The position numbers were made by a program, and so were the translations under genes. From NCBI GenBank assembly GCA_900299155.1, contig OMIS01000056.1:1-16847 (forward strand): a DNA stretch of 16,847 nucleotides, in the 5' to 3' direction. The stretch is from a bacterium. Its GTDB lineage: Bacteria > Patescibacteriota > Microgenomatia > UBA1400 > PJMF01. Shown one piece after another: positions 1 through 6,976 of the stretch. The notes under the pieces are model-generated. The model worked only from the letters and a program-made list of their open reading frames with translations, ran no database searches and was not told the DNA's origin. The first letter of the stretch is position 1, and each line of letters starts with the position of its first letter.

Positions 1-15
1 TGCTATCCCTGCCAT
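1..15 (-). CDS. 5' end of an unidentified gene (partial)
   Basis: An ATG at 15-13 (minus strand) is followed by four open codons (MAGIA) before the window edge. A purine-rich SD-like stretch (AAAGGCGGG) sits a few nucleotides upstream, and the position directly follows the ATPase gene on the same strand, so this is probably the next gene of the phage-like cluster. Five residues are too few to name a family. Confidence 0.4.
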
Positions 16-60
16 ATTCCCGCCTTTCAAAGATTACTTCTATTCTACTTTAATCTTTGT

Positions 61-588
61 CTAGTTTATTGGGTGCAGGTCAACTTTTGATTTGCCATTC
101 TCTTGGACCATGGCATAAGCAGTTTTCTTTCTAACGGTGGTAATAACGTGGAGTTTGCTTTGAAGAATGCCTTGCAAGAAAGCTTGATACCGAGGAGTGG
201 TTTTAGCCCAGTCTTGAAATTTACCACCGAGCTTAGTATTGAATTCTAGTAAGCCACCTTCACCTTTCCAAACGTGTGTCACAGAATCAATAATGACTAC
301 TTCTAGCCCAATGCTTTCGGCTGATTTCAGCGCATCGATATATTTTTCAGGAGTGAACGGAGCTTCAATTGGTAGCACTTTGTAGGCGCCTAAATTTTCA
401 TACAGATCAGCTGAACCATTCTCAGTATCAATGACTCCGATTTTGTCCCAACTCGTTAAACCACTTGCTAATAACAAAGCTGAGTAGGTTTTACCTGAAC
501 CACTCGTGCCTGCTAAACCAATTCTGAGTTTAGCTTTTTGTTTTTGGGCTTTTCGCCACTGGTGGGGGTTAATTGACTGGTTGTTCAT
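61..588 (-). CDS. Phage-type P-loop ATPase (AAA_24/Sak4-like), short at the C-terminus
   Basis: The start is taken at ATG 588-586, giving 175 residues; the longer upstream reading frame would cover the whole preceding gene. A Walker A motif (GTSGSGKT) lies about 25 residues in, and a Walker B strand ending in an aspartate (EVVIIDS) about 100 residues in. This arrangement fits the RecA-like phage nucleotide-binding proteins of the AAA_24 group, some of which are single-strand annealing or recombination ATPases. There is no SD before the ATG, and the upstream 61-residue gene stops 17 nt past it, so translation is probably coupled. The protein ends (KVDLHPIN) just after the position where relatives carry a conserved P-[IV]-Q segment and go on for roughly 50 more residues. 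No continuation is open in either other frame, so the domain is truncated. The family call is from motif pattern only. Confidence 0.72.
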   Translation of the reverse strand: MNNQSINPHQWRKAQKQKAKLRIGLAGTSGSGKTYSALLLASGLTSWDKIGVIDTENGSADLYENLGAYKVLPIEAPFTPEKYIDALKSAESIGLEVVIIDSVTHVWKGEGGLLEFNTKLGGKFQDWAKTTPRYQAFLQGILQSKLHVITTVRKKTAYAMVQENGKSKVDLHPIN

Positions 589-754
589 AGGGTTTTTGAA
601 AGTCTTTGCCTTGAGACTTTTCCTCCTCTTTTTCGCTATGTTCCAGATATTGGTCAAAAGTGAGGTGGGGAACTTGCCACCACCCGTCAAATATATCGGC
701 AGTCAGTGGATACGTCCGGTACCAGACAGACATTTGCTTATGAAAGTTAGTCAT
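569..754 (-). CDS. Small hypothetical protein of the phage-like cluster (61 aa)
   Basis: This 61-residue frame starts at ATG 754-752, overlapping the end of the HTH gene by 8 nt, and ends 20 nt inside the ATPase gene. A strong SD (AAAGGAG) lies 6 nt before the ATG, inside the preceding coding region. The double overlap plus the SD makes it a real gene in a coupled three-gene unit. The sequence is aromatic-rich in its first half (paired Trp, several Tyr and Phe) and Glu/Lys-rich in its second half. No family is recognised. Small acidic proteins next to phage recombination ATPases can be accessory factors, but that is only inference from position. Confidence 0.6.
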   Translation of the reverse strand: MTNFHKQMSVWYRTYPLTADIFDGWWQVPHLTFDQYLEHSEKEEEKSQGKDFQKPYEQPVN

Positions 755-971
755 TGGTGACTCCTTTCTTGGTCTTTCGGGGATATTTTTGGCTAATGGC
801 GGCTTTACTGACGCCTAATTCAAGGGAAATTTCTGTAGTAGTTACACCTTTTTTATAGAGGAGATGGGCAAGTTTAAGAGCATCTTCCTTGTAAAAGGAA
901 GCGATCTCATGTAAAGCCCGCCCTATACGAGATTTTCTATCCGGTATAATATTTTCTTGTGAGAGGTGCAT
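747..971 (-). CDS. Small helix-turn-helix DNA-binding protein (74 aa)
   Basis: The C-terminal half (about residues 38-64) has the form of a helix-turn-helix: a segment ending TTTEISLELGV, a turn, then SKAAISQKYP as recognition helix, followed by a basic tail (PRKTKKG). This resembles the DNA-binding helices of small phage or resolvase-type regulators. The N-terminal half is a helical, charged segment with no recognised domain. It is the first gene of the three-gene cluster reaching to position 61, and overlaps the next gene by 8 nt. Its start codon follows directly on the T-run of a hairpin whose 3' arm contains the only SD-like sequence (AGAAGG, 7 nt from the ATG). Initiation may therefore depend on that hairpin. 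A role as regulator of the cluster is an inference. Confidence 0.65.
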   Translation of the reverse strand: MHLSQENIIPDRKSRIGRALHEIASFYKEDALKLAHLLYKKGVTTTEISLELGVSKAAISQKYPRKTKKGVTND

Positions 972-996
972 AAAAAAACCTTCTATTTCTAGAAGG
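972..996 (-). terminator. Intrinsic terminator hairpin after lexA, overlapping the next gene's SD
   Basis: On the minus strand CCTTCTA and TAGAAGG pair as a 7-bp stem with a GAAA tetraloop, followed at once by seven T residues. This is a standard intrinsic terminator for lexA, which ends at 1035. The T-run touches the ATG of the next gene, and the 3' arm of the stem is that gene's only SD-like sequence. Confidence 0.75.
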
Positions 997-1009
997 CTTC
1001 TTCAGCACT

Positions 1010-1033
1010 GATTAAAGCGGGAGGGCTTTAATC
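1010..1033 (-). repeat. Inverted repeat just after the lexA stop codon
   Basis: GATTAAAGC and GCTTTAATC form a perfect 9-bp stem with a 6-nt loop starting right after the lexA stop. There is no T-run, so it is not a terminator by itself. It makes a tandem hairpin with the terminator at 972-996 and may protect the 3' end of the lexA mRNA. Confidence 0.6.
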
Positions 1034-1034
1034 C

Positions 1035-1655
1035 TTAGTATTGAAATTTTCTAATTAATCCCACCACGCGACCTTGAATTTGTACGTTGGTAGCATAAAT
1101 GGGGCTCATTGTGGAGTTGGCTGGTTCTAAACGGACGCGAGTCATTTCCTTGTAAAACCGTTTTAATGTTGCAAGACCGTTATCTAACAGAGCTACAACG
1201 ATGTCACCATCATGGACATCTTGCGTCTCTTCAATCACGACATAATCACCATCCGCAATGTGATCTTCAATCATCGACTCCCCTTTAACTTGGAGCACGT
1301 ACGAGCGGCGTTTGCCACTAATCATTTCAGGTGAAACTTTGAAACTTGCATTAGGATCACGATGTGGCTCGATTGGTGAACCAGCTGCGATAAATCCAAG
1401 TACAGGCAAATCTACGCTGTCTGCTACTTTGATGAATGTTCTGTCTAACAGTTCAATGCCACGAACGGATCCTTCATGTTTGCGAATGACTTTTTTTCGT
1501 TGGAGTGCTTGCAAGTGTTCATGTACGGTGGCCAGTGAAGAAACACCGAGCGAATCAGCAATTTCTTTCAGCGTAGGTGAATAGCCATTTTTCTGCAAAT
1601 ACTGTGCGATAAAATCTACTATTTGTCGTTGACGTTTGTATAAAGTAACTGGCAT
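1035..1655 (-). CDS. lexA: LexA SOS repressor
   Basis: LexA represses DNA-damage genes and cleaves itself when RecA filaments form. The 206-residue protein has an N-terminal winged helix (about 1-70; SPTLKEIADSLGV then SLATVHEHLQAL). A LexA/S24 self-cleavage domain follows. The scissile Ala91-Gly92 pair lies in GFIAAGSP, catalytic Ser127 in KGESM and catalytic Lys165 in LATLKRF. Length matches typical LexA. The start at 1655 is chosen over an in-frame one at 1718 because AAGGAG lies 5 nt upstream and the protein then begins like other LexA proteins. The leader (1656-1721) contains a nested inverted repeat that may be its own operator. The gene is followed by two hairpins, the second a terminator, so it is probably transcribed alone, although it lies between gpmI and a phage-like cluster on the same strand. 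Confidence 0.95.
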   Translation of the reverse strand: MPVTLYKRQRQIVDFIAQYLQKNGYSPTLKEIADSLGVSSLATVHEHLQALQRKKVIRKHEGSVRGIELLDRTFIKVADSVDLPVLGFIAAGSPIEPHRDPNASFKVSPEMISGKRRSYVLQVKGESMIEDHIADGDYVVIEETQDVHDGDIVVALLDNGLATLKRFYKEMTRVRLEPANSTMSPIYATNVQIQGRVVGLIRKFQY

Positions 1656-1672
1656 ACAACTCCTTGGCTTAT

Positions 1673-1718
1673 GTGTACTACTCGCGGTTGTTTCGGGCGT
1701 ATGTATCCCGAAGTACAC
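1673..1718 (-). promoter_or_regulatory. Nested palindrome in the lexA leader (candidate LexA operator or mRNA hairpin)
   Basis: An inverted repeat TTCGGG-N9-CCCGAA (1692-1712) is flanked by a second repeat, GTGTACT (1673-1679) and AGTACAC (1712-1718). It lies 18-63 nt before the lexA start. Because LexA usually controls its own gene, the inner palindrome is a reasonable operator candidate. In RNA the same arms would give a two-tier hairpin ending about 10 nt before the SD. Confidence 0.5.
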
Positions 1719-1720
1719 CT

Positions 1721-1750
1721 AGAATATCCGAATATGATGCGAACTCGCAA
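1721..1750 (-). promoter_or_regulatory. Candidate lexA promoter
   Basis: On the minus strand TTGCGA (1750-1745) and TATTCT (1726-1721) are separated by 18 nt. Start of transcription would fall near 1714, inside the palindromic region, giving a leader of about 59 nt. Both boxes are imperfect, so this is tentative. Confidence 0.35.
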
Positions 1751-1845
1751 TTGGATCTTTATGAATCTAACTATATCAATAGCTATTTTAGAATGGCATG
1801 TAATGAGTAGAACGTTTCGGTTTTGGGTGTGAAATCAGATTTTCG

Positions 1846-3672
1846 TTATACCAATGCTCTCCCGGTCATAGAAGCTGGCTTAGGAATACCCATTACTTTT
1901 AGGATAGTAGGTGCGACATCTGCCAGAATCCCTGTAGGAATCATTGTGGGCTTGGTAAATTGTTTACCAATAATGAAGAATGGTACTGGATATGTGGAGT
2001 GCTCAGTATCAATTTCTCCTGTTTTGTTATTTATCATCTCTTCAACATTTCCGTGATCTGCTGTTATAAAAACCACTCCACCAAGTAACAAGACCTGGTT
2101 CACTATCTTCCCCACGACTTCATCGACTACTTCACAAGCATGAATAGCTGCCTCAAGATTCCCTGTATGTCCCACCATGTCACCGTTACAGATATTGGCA
2201 ATCACAATATCAAACGTATTAGACTTCAAGTACTTAATCATCTCATCTGCGATTTCATGAGCACTCATTTCAGGAGCTTGGTCGTATGATTTTACTCCCT
2301 TGGAAGGAATAATCACGCGCTTTTCACCAGGGTACATATCCTCTTTTTGACCATTCATGTAGTACGTCACAAACCGTTCTTTTTCAGTCTCAGTGATGCG
2401 GAGCTGGCGCAAGCCACTATCTGCAAAAACTTTACCAAGTGGATTTTTGATGTTTTGTGGTGGAAACGCAATGTCCACAGGCAGCCCATCTTCGTAGTTT
2501 GTCATCGTTACAAAGTATAAGTTTCCAATCACTTTTTGTCGTTGGAACGTTGGTGAAGTTGTTTGCTGCTGAATATTGGTCTTCTCATATTTTTCTGTGT
2601 ACGGGTCAAAAGCCACATGTGTCATACCTTGTTCAAAGTCTGGCATGACAAAGGCGCGGGTTAACTCACGAGGCCGGTCGATACGATAATTGAAAAAGAT
2701 GGCAGCATCATTATCTTGAATTAACCGATGGGTTCCATCACCATTACAGACACAAATTGGTTCAATAAACTCATCAGTAATTCCTTGGTCGTACTGTGTT
2801 TGCATGGCTTGAATTGGATCCAAAATGCACTGTCTGCCATCTCCAAGGGTCAATGCATTGTATGCTTTTTCAATACGTTCCCAGCGTTTATCACGATCCA
2901 TACCAAAGTATCGTCCCATAAGTGTGGCAACTTTCCCTACGCCAATATTTTCACAGTGCTCCATGACTTGCTGGACATAACTAATACCAGAAGTAGGCGG
3001 TGAGTCACGTCCATCAGTGAAGCCATGGATATATACTTTCTCTAGACCTTGTTGTTTGCAAAAATTAAGCAGTGCATAGAGGTGTTCAATATTGGAGTGC
3101 ACACCGCCTGCCCCAATCAAGCCCATCAAGTGCAAAGTAGAACCCTGGGTTTTGACGTGTGCTACAGCATTGAGAAATGCTTGATTTGAATAAAATGAGC
3201 CGTCAGCAATGGCCATATTTATACGAGGTAGATCTTGGTACACGATGTGTCCTGCGCCAATATTTAAGTGACCTGTTTCTGTGTTCCCATCTTCACCTTG
3301 TGGCAGCCCGACCGCTTGGCCACTCGCTTCAAGCTGGGTGTGCGGATATGACAGCCAGAACTTAGTGAGGTTGGGGGTTTTGGCACGCTTGATGGCGTTG
3401 CCAGGATTATCTGGCCCGATTCCCCAGCCATCCAGCACGAGCAGCACCACTGGGCGTGGACCTTTGTACTGTCCAGTGCGGCTCATGGCATTAAAGGCAA
3501 GTTCTGAAATGATTGGTTCAAAAGAAGTGCGGGCAGTTTCTCCTGCAGAAGGTGCTGGCTCAGAAGCCGCCGGTACTGTTTCGACTGCTGGTTGTTCAGC
3601 ATATGCAGTAGGTTCTACAGCTGTTGCAGTGGTATCTACTTGAGTATCTGAAGCTTGTTGCGTGTCGGCCAT
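1846..3672 (-). CDS. gpmI: 2,3-bisphosphoglycerate-independent phosphoglycerate mutase with N-terminal extension
   Basis: The enzyme interconverts 3- and 2-phosphoglycerate in lower glycolysis, using two metal ions and a phosphorylated nucleophile. Family motifs follow in order: LDGWG with metal ligand Asp81, GNTETGH (nucleophile position 131), GVHSN (190s), DGRDSPP (220s), GRYFGMDRDKRW (253-264), Asp498/His502 in GDMVGHTG, Asp539-His540 in TADHGN and His558. Two things are unusual. The nucleophile is Thr131 instead of the usual Ser, and GAGR is GAGH. The 608 residues exceed the usual 510 or so because about 70 residues precede the catalytic core; they are rich in Ala, Thr, Glu and Pro and look disordered. 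The long start is favoured: AGGAGGT lies 5 nt before ATG 3672, while the internal Met63 has no SD. The gene follows the enolase homologue with an 82-nt gap. Confidence 0.93.
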   Translation of the reverse strand: MADTQQASDTQVDTTATAVEPTAYAEQPAVETVPAASEPAPSAGETARTSFEPIISELAFNAMSRTGQYKGPRPVVLLVLDGWGIGPDNPGNAIKRAKTPNLTKFWLSYPHTQLEASGQAVGLPQGEDGNTETGHLNIGAGHIVYQDLPRINMAIADGSFYSNQAFLNAVAHVKTQGSTLHLMGLIGAGGVHSNIEHLYALLNFCKQQGLEKVYIHGFTDGRDSPPTSGISYVQQVMEHCENIGVGKVATLMGRYFGMDRDKRWERIEKAYNALTLGDGRQCILDPIQAMQTQYDQGITDEFIEPICVCNGDGTHRLIQDNDAAIFFNYRIDRPRELTRAFVMPDFEQGMTHVAFDPYTEKYEKTNIQQQTTSPTFQRQKVIGNLYFVTMTNYEDGLPVDIAFPPQNIKNPLGKVFADSGLRQLRITETEKERFVTYYMNGQKEDMYPGEKRVIIPSKGVKSYDQAPEMSAHEIADEMIKYLKSNTFDIVIANICNGDMVGHTGNLEAAIHACEVVDEVVGKIVNQVLLLGGVVFITADHGNVEEMINNKTGEIDTEHSTYPVPFFIIGKQFTKPTMIPTGILADVAPTILKVMGIPKPASMTGRALV

Positions 3673-3754
3673 AAGTACCTCCTACTATACCGCGCTTTAC
3701 TCTGAACTGGCAGGGGCAGTTGTCCAATTTCTTGAGTAGCAGCAGGTGTTTGTG

Positions 3755-5041
3755 TTAACTCTGGGCAGGAGTTGCATCTTGTTGATAATGTTGGGCTAAT
3801 TCAAAGTTAATCTGTGCCAGGCGGTTATATTTTGCAGTACGCTCACCTCGATTGGTGGGCCCAAACTTGGCGTAGTCCGCTCCCACACCAACAGCTAGGT
3901 CTGCGATGAAATCATCATTGGTTTCACCACTTCGATGTGACATAACAATCTGCCAGCCTGCAGCTTTGGCTACTTTAATGACATCAATCGTTTCAGTAAT
4001 AGTCCCCACTTGATTGGGTTTAACGAGTAAAGTATTACACAGTTTATTGGCGATGGCGTTTTCTAGTTTTGCTTTATTGGTAGCCAAGAAACTATCACCC
4101 ACAATTTTGGTGGTCTCACCGATTTCATTTGTAACTGCCTGCCACATCTTGAGATCATCTTCTTGGTACGGATCTTCTAAGTAGAACACATTGTACATAT
4201 CACGCAGCTTTTTATAGTAGGCAAGCAATTCTTCACCACTATATGGTTGGGAACGGTCCTTTATTGTGTAGCGTCCATTGTTGTAAAACTGCTCTGCAGC
4301 GACATCGATCCCAAAGAATAAATCTTGAGTAAACGTGTATGGCGTGGCTTTAATTGTTTCCACCATAATTTCAAACACGTCACTGTTACTGTACAGGTTT
4401 GGAGTGAAGCCACCCACGAGTCCAATCGAATGAATCGCACCTTTAAGTATCAAAACTTCTTCAAGTTTTTGGAAAATTGTTACTGCCATGTCCAGTGAGC
4501 CTTCAAAACTCAAATGACTGGCAGGAATGACTTGAAATTCTTGAATATCCAAATTGTTGGCACCATGTTCCCCGCCGTTGACAACCGTGTAGATACAGGT
4601 CGGTATGGCCATAGTCTGGGTTAGCTGGTACTTTTGCATGACGTAGTAGTACAGTGGCATGTTTTGGGATAAAGCCCCTGCTTTCAGCACTGCTTGTGAG
4701 ATGGCAAGTAATGAGTTCGCACCTAGTTTGGATTTGTTGGCAGTTCCATCCAACTTGATCATGATATTATCAATTTCCTCTTGGTTGGTGGGGTCTTTTC
4801 CTACAATTTGTGGCGCAATATAGGTATTGATGTAATTGACTGCCGTCAGTACCCCTTTTCCAAGCATACGGTTTGGGTCTTTGTCACGCAACTCAAGTGC
4901 TTCATATTTCCCAATTGATGTTCCCGTTGGGACGCTAGTGGCCACAATCCCGCCTGTATCCATCCACAAAGTACACTCAATGGTAGGCCAGCCTCTGGAG
5001 TCTAAAATTTCTCGTGCGTAGATGCCTTGAATAATTGCCAT
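3755..5041 (-). CDS. eno: Enolase homologue lacking the catalytic glutamate
   Basis: Enolase converts 2-phosphoglycerate to phosphoenolpyruvate. At 428 residues the protein is full length and aligns throughout: AREILDSRG at the start, mobile loop PTGTSIG (usual form PSGASTG), His159 in NGGEH, Glu168 in DIQEF, the three Mg ligands Asp246, Glu289 and Asp316, base Lys341 in LLVKPNQ, MSHRSGET with His369, and Lys392 in YAKFG. The usual GDEGG segment reads GLVGG, so the proton-donating Glu209 (Escherichia coli numbering coincides) is Val, and the neighbouring Asp is Leu. GDD at 315-317 is GDS. The fold and metal site look intact but orthodox catalysis is doubtful. It lies 28 nt after the PEP-synthase homologue and before gpmI. 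No SD is seen before ATG 5041. The family is certain; the activity is not. Confidence 0.88.
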   Translation of the reverse strand: MAIIQGIYAREILDSRGWPTIECTLWMDTGGIVATSVPTGTSIGKYEALELRDKDPNRMLGKGVLTAVNYINTYIAPQIVGKDPTNQEEIDNIMIKLDGTANKSKLGANSLLAISQAVLKAGALSQNMPLYYYVMQKYQLTQTMAIPTCIYTVVNGGEHGANNLDIQEFQVIPASHLSFEGSLDMAVTIFQKLEEVLILKGAIHSIGLVGGFTPNLYSNSDVFEIMVETIKATPYTFTQDLFFGIDVAAEQFYNNGRYTIKDRSQPYSGEELLAYYKKLRDMYNVFYLEDPYQEDDLKMWQAVTNEIGETTKIVGDSFLATNKAKLENAIANKLCNTLLVKPNQVGTITETIDVIKVAKAAGWQIVMSHRSGETNDDFIADLAVGVGADYAKFGPTNRGERTAKYNRLAQINFELAQHYQQDATPAQS

Positions 5042-5057
5042 ATGTATCTAATAGGTA

Positions 5058-5086
5058 ACAATACGTTTTTTACTGTAAATATGCAA
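5058..5086 (-). promoter_or_regulatory. Candidate promoter for the enolase gene
   Basis: TTGCAT (5086-5081) and TATTGT (5063-5058) are 17 nt apart on the minus strand, inside and just after the last codons of the upstream gene. The transcript would have a leader of about 9 nt without an SD. Co-transcription with the upstream gene is also possible. Confidence 0.35.
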
Positions 5087-6917
5087 GCTGCTTTTCTTCA
5101 ATTTCCACAATCGTAGCGTGGGTAATTTGGGCGGCTGCTGGTTTTACAGTAATACCATGATAGCCGAGTTTGACCGCCAATGCCACTAGATCATGTGAGT
5201 ACTTCTCCAGATGTAAATGGAGCTGCAACGGTTGGGTGAAGTTTCGCAAATCTTGTAACTCACGGACTGTGAGTGCAAGTTGTTCGAGCATTCGTTCCAC
5301 TGCCAAGGTATCCATGGCATAATGCTCATGGATTTCTGGATTATCTGGATCAATCCCCAGGAGCAGTGCGTGTAAACTGGTCACATTTACTGAAATTCCA
5401 GCCAGTTTGTGAGTCGGATATGATCGCAAATTCAGGATATTTTCTGGAGTGTTCAGTTGAAGCCAAACCGAGAAGTTTTGTTGCTGAAATAATCCTGCGC
5501 GTTCTATTTCAGCCAGGATCCACTCCATCTCGTGTGGAGTTCGTACAAATGCAGGCATAAATCCGAGTGGAGCTGGCGATCTGCTGAGCACTGCTTTTAG
5601 TACTTCAAGTTCAAATTCGAGCAGTTGTGGTTGGCGCACCAATTGCAGTCCGCCGCGGTAGCCGATGTAGGGGTTTGCTTCTGCAGGCTCATAGTTTTCA
5701 CTGTAGCGTAGCTGACGCAGTTCACTTGAAGTAAAATTTTGTGAACGATAAATAACTGGTTTACGGTGTAAGGCCGATTGGTAGGTGGTGATGGTTGTAA
5801 CAAGTTCATTGAGTAGCTGCACTTTTTGCTTTGATTGAATGACATGCATGGGGTGAACGCCGAACTTGGCCAGCGTATACTCACTGCGCAGCACCCCTAT
5901 TCCATCTATTGTTGGTAAAAGTGCGGGGAGATGCTTTTGCGGATTGCCAGTCGAAATATATAACTTAGTAACCGTCTTTTTGGTAGCATGAGCTACTGTA
6001 GGTTCAATCTGACTTTCGCGGATGCCTGTAACAAACACTCCTTCTTTAGCTAACTCCCATGAGATCACTTGATGTTCAAGCCGGCATTGTTTAATGGCAA
6101 AAATAATTTGTGCAATTGCAGTAATTTGCGCGGGATTCAAAACTGATTGTTTCTGGTACTGTTGAGGCACATGTACTGAGATCAGACTATCAGATTCACG
6201 ACGATACTGTTTAGTTTTAGTGGCCACTTGCTGATCAATAATTCCCCAGGTACGCACATCTACAGAATATGAATCACTTTCTTCCATCAAAAGATGTTGA
6301 TCCGGACTTCCCCAAATGGCTTGGATGAATACTTGTGTTTTACTGAGTTTTTGTGGATGGAGTGTGTGCCCCAGTCCTGAGACTATGGCCTGGTGTTGTG
6401 CTTGTAGTATCAGCGGTGCTGGTGCAAAGTGAATTGGTCTGAGTACCATATGTTTTTCAAAACACAAATAGATTAGTTCTGCCCAGGCTAGCAGCAGTGA
6501 CTCAAGTGAGTTGGCTTCACCTTGAATATGTTGGAAGCGCTCTGTGGCAAATTTAGGAAAGTAATTCCCAGGCTGAATAGAGATAAATCCATCTCTAAAT
6601 TTACGGTTAAACTGTGTGAGAATCTCACTGACAAACCACCCCGGCAGCTTTTGTGTACAGATTACCTGCTGAATTTTCTTCTTAAACTGCGCATTGCGAG
6701 CCGCATCATGACTGAGCTCAGGACTATTTTCTGAGAGCAGCGCATATAATCTGTTTTCTTGCGTTAAACGGTATAACGTTTCAGGCGGGATGACTATCGT
6801 TTCAGGAATAGGAATATCTTCTGAAAAAAGTTTTCCCAGTGTTACCCCAAGACTCCCAATCTGTGCGGGGCTAAAGTGGAGCGACTGGTCCAATGGAATT
6901 ACAACGGGGCAAGCCAT
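5070..6917 (-). CDS. Degenerate phosphoenolpyruvate synthase-like protein
   Basis: PEP synthase makes PEP from pyruvate and ATP through an ATP-grasp domain, a swivelling phosphohistidine domain and a PEP-binding TIM barrel. In this 615-residue protein, residues 15-300 resemble the first domain (GSLGVTLGKL and IPIPETIVIP near the start; SWELAKEGVFVTGIRES at its end). Residues 314-600 resemble the barrel (DGIGVLRSEY, YRSQNF, EANPYIGYRGG, GFMPAFVRT). The phosphohistidine domain between them is absent, which explains the shortfall from about 790 residues. The barrel lacks expected catalytic groups: the usual GSNDL is VNVTSL, the usual EIP segment is NTP, and the C-terminal CG is HLE. Arg344, Arg391 and Arg421 of the phosphate-binding region remain. 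The ATP-grasp part has lost its GGKG and RSSA-type motifs. The frame is intact over 1.8 kb, so it looks maintained rather than dead. PEP synthase activity is unlikely. Confidence 0.8.
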   Translation of the reverse strand: MACPVVIPLDQSLHFSPAQIGSLGVTLGKLFSEDIPIPETIVIPPETLYRLTQENRLYALLSENSPELSHDAARNAQFKKKIQQVICTQKLPGWFVSEILTQFNRKFRDGFISIQPGNYFPKFATERFQHIQGEANSLESLLLAWAELIYLCFEKHMVLRPIHFAPAPLILQAQHQAIVSGLGHTLHPQKLSKTQVFIQAIWGSPDQHLLMEESDSYSVDVRTWGIIDQQVATKTKQYRRESDSLISVHVPQQYQKQSVLNPAQITAIAQIIFAIKQCRLEHQVISWELAKEGVFVTGIRESQIEPTVAHATKKTVTKLYISTGNPQKHLPALLPTIDGIGVLRSEYTLAKFGVHPMHVIQSKQKVQLLNELVTTITTYQSALHRKPVIYRSQNFTSSELRQLRYSENYEPAEANPYIGYRGGLQLVRQPQLLEFELEVLKAVLSRSPAPLGFMPAFVRTPHEMEWILAEIERAGLFQQQNFSVWLQLNTPENILNLRSYPTHKLAGISVNVTSLHALLLGIDPDNPEIHEHYAMDTLAVERMLEQLALTVRELQDLRNFTQPLQLHLHLEKYSHDLVALAVKLGYHGITVKPAAAQITHATIVEIEEKQLAYLQ

Positions 6918-6923
6918 AGTACC

Positions 6924-6952
6924 ATGATACTCTATGTTGGTGTCTTGGTTAA
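6924..6952 (-). promoter_or_regulatory. Candidate leaderless promoter of the PEP-synthase homologue
   Basis: TTAACC (6952-6947) and TATCAT (6929-6924) are spaced 17 nt on the minus strand. The -10 box ends 6 nt before ATG 6917, so transcription should begin at or next to the start codon. No SD precedes the ATG. Confidence 0.5.
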
Positions 6953-6976
6953 AGTAGGAGCTGTCTATTAATTGGC

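Noticed and set aside
589..690. N-terminal extension of the ATPase frame up to 690
   Set aside because: It would overlap the 61-residue gene almost completely; that gene has a strong SD, and the P-loop protein looks complete at its N-terminus from Met at 588.
1656..1718. Longer LexA starting at 1718
   Set aside because: The extra residues do not resemble LexA, they would cover the palindromic leader, and 1655 has an AAGGAG at good spacing.
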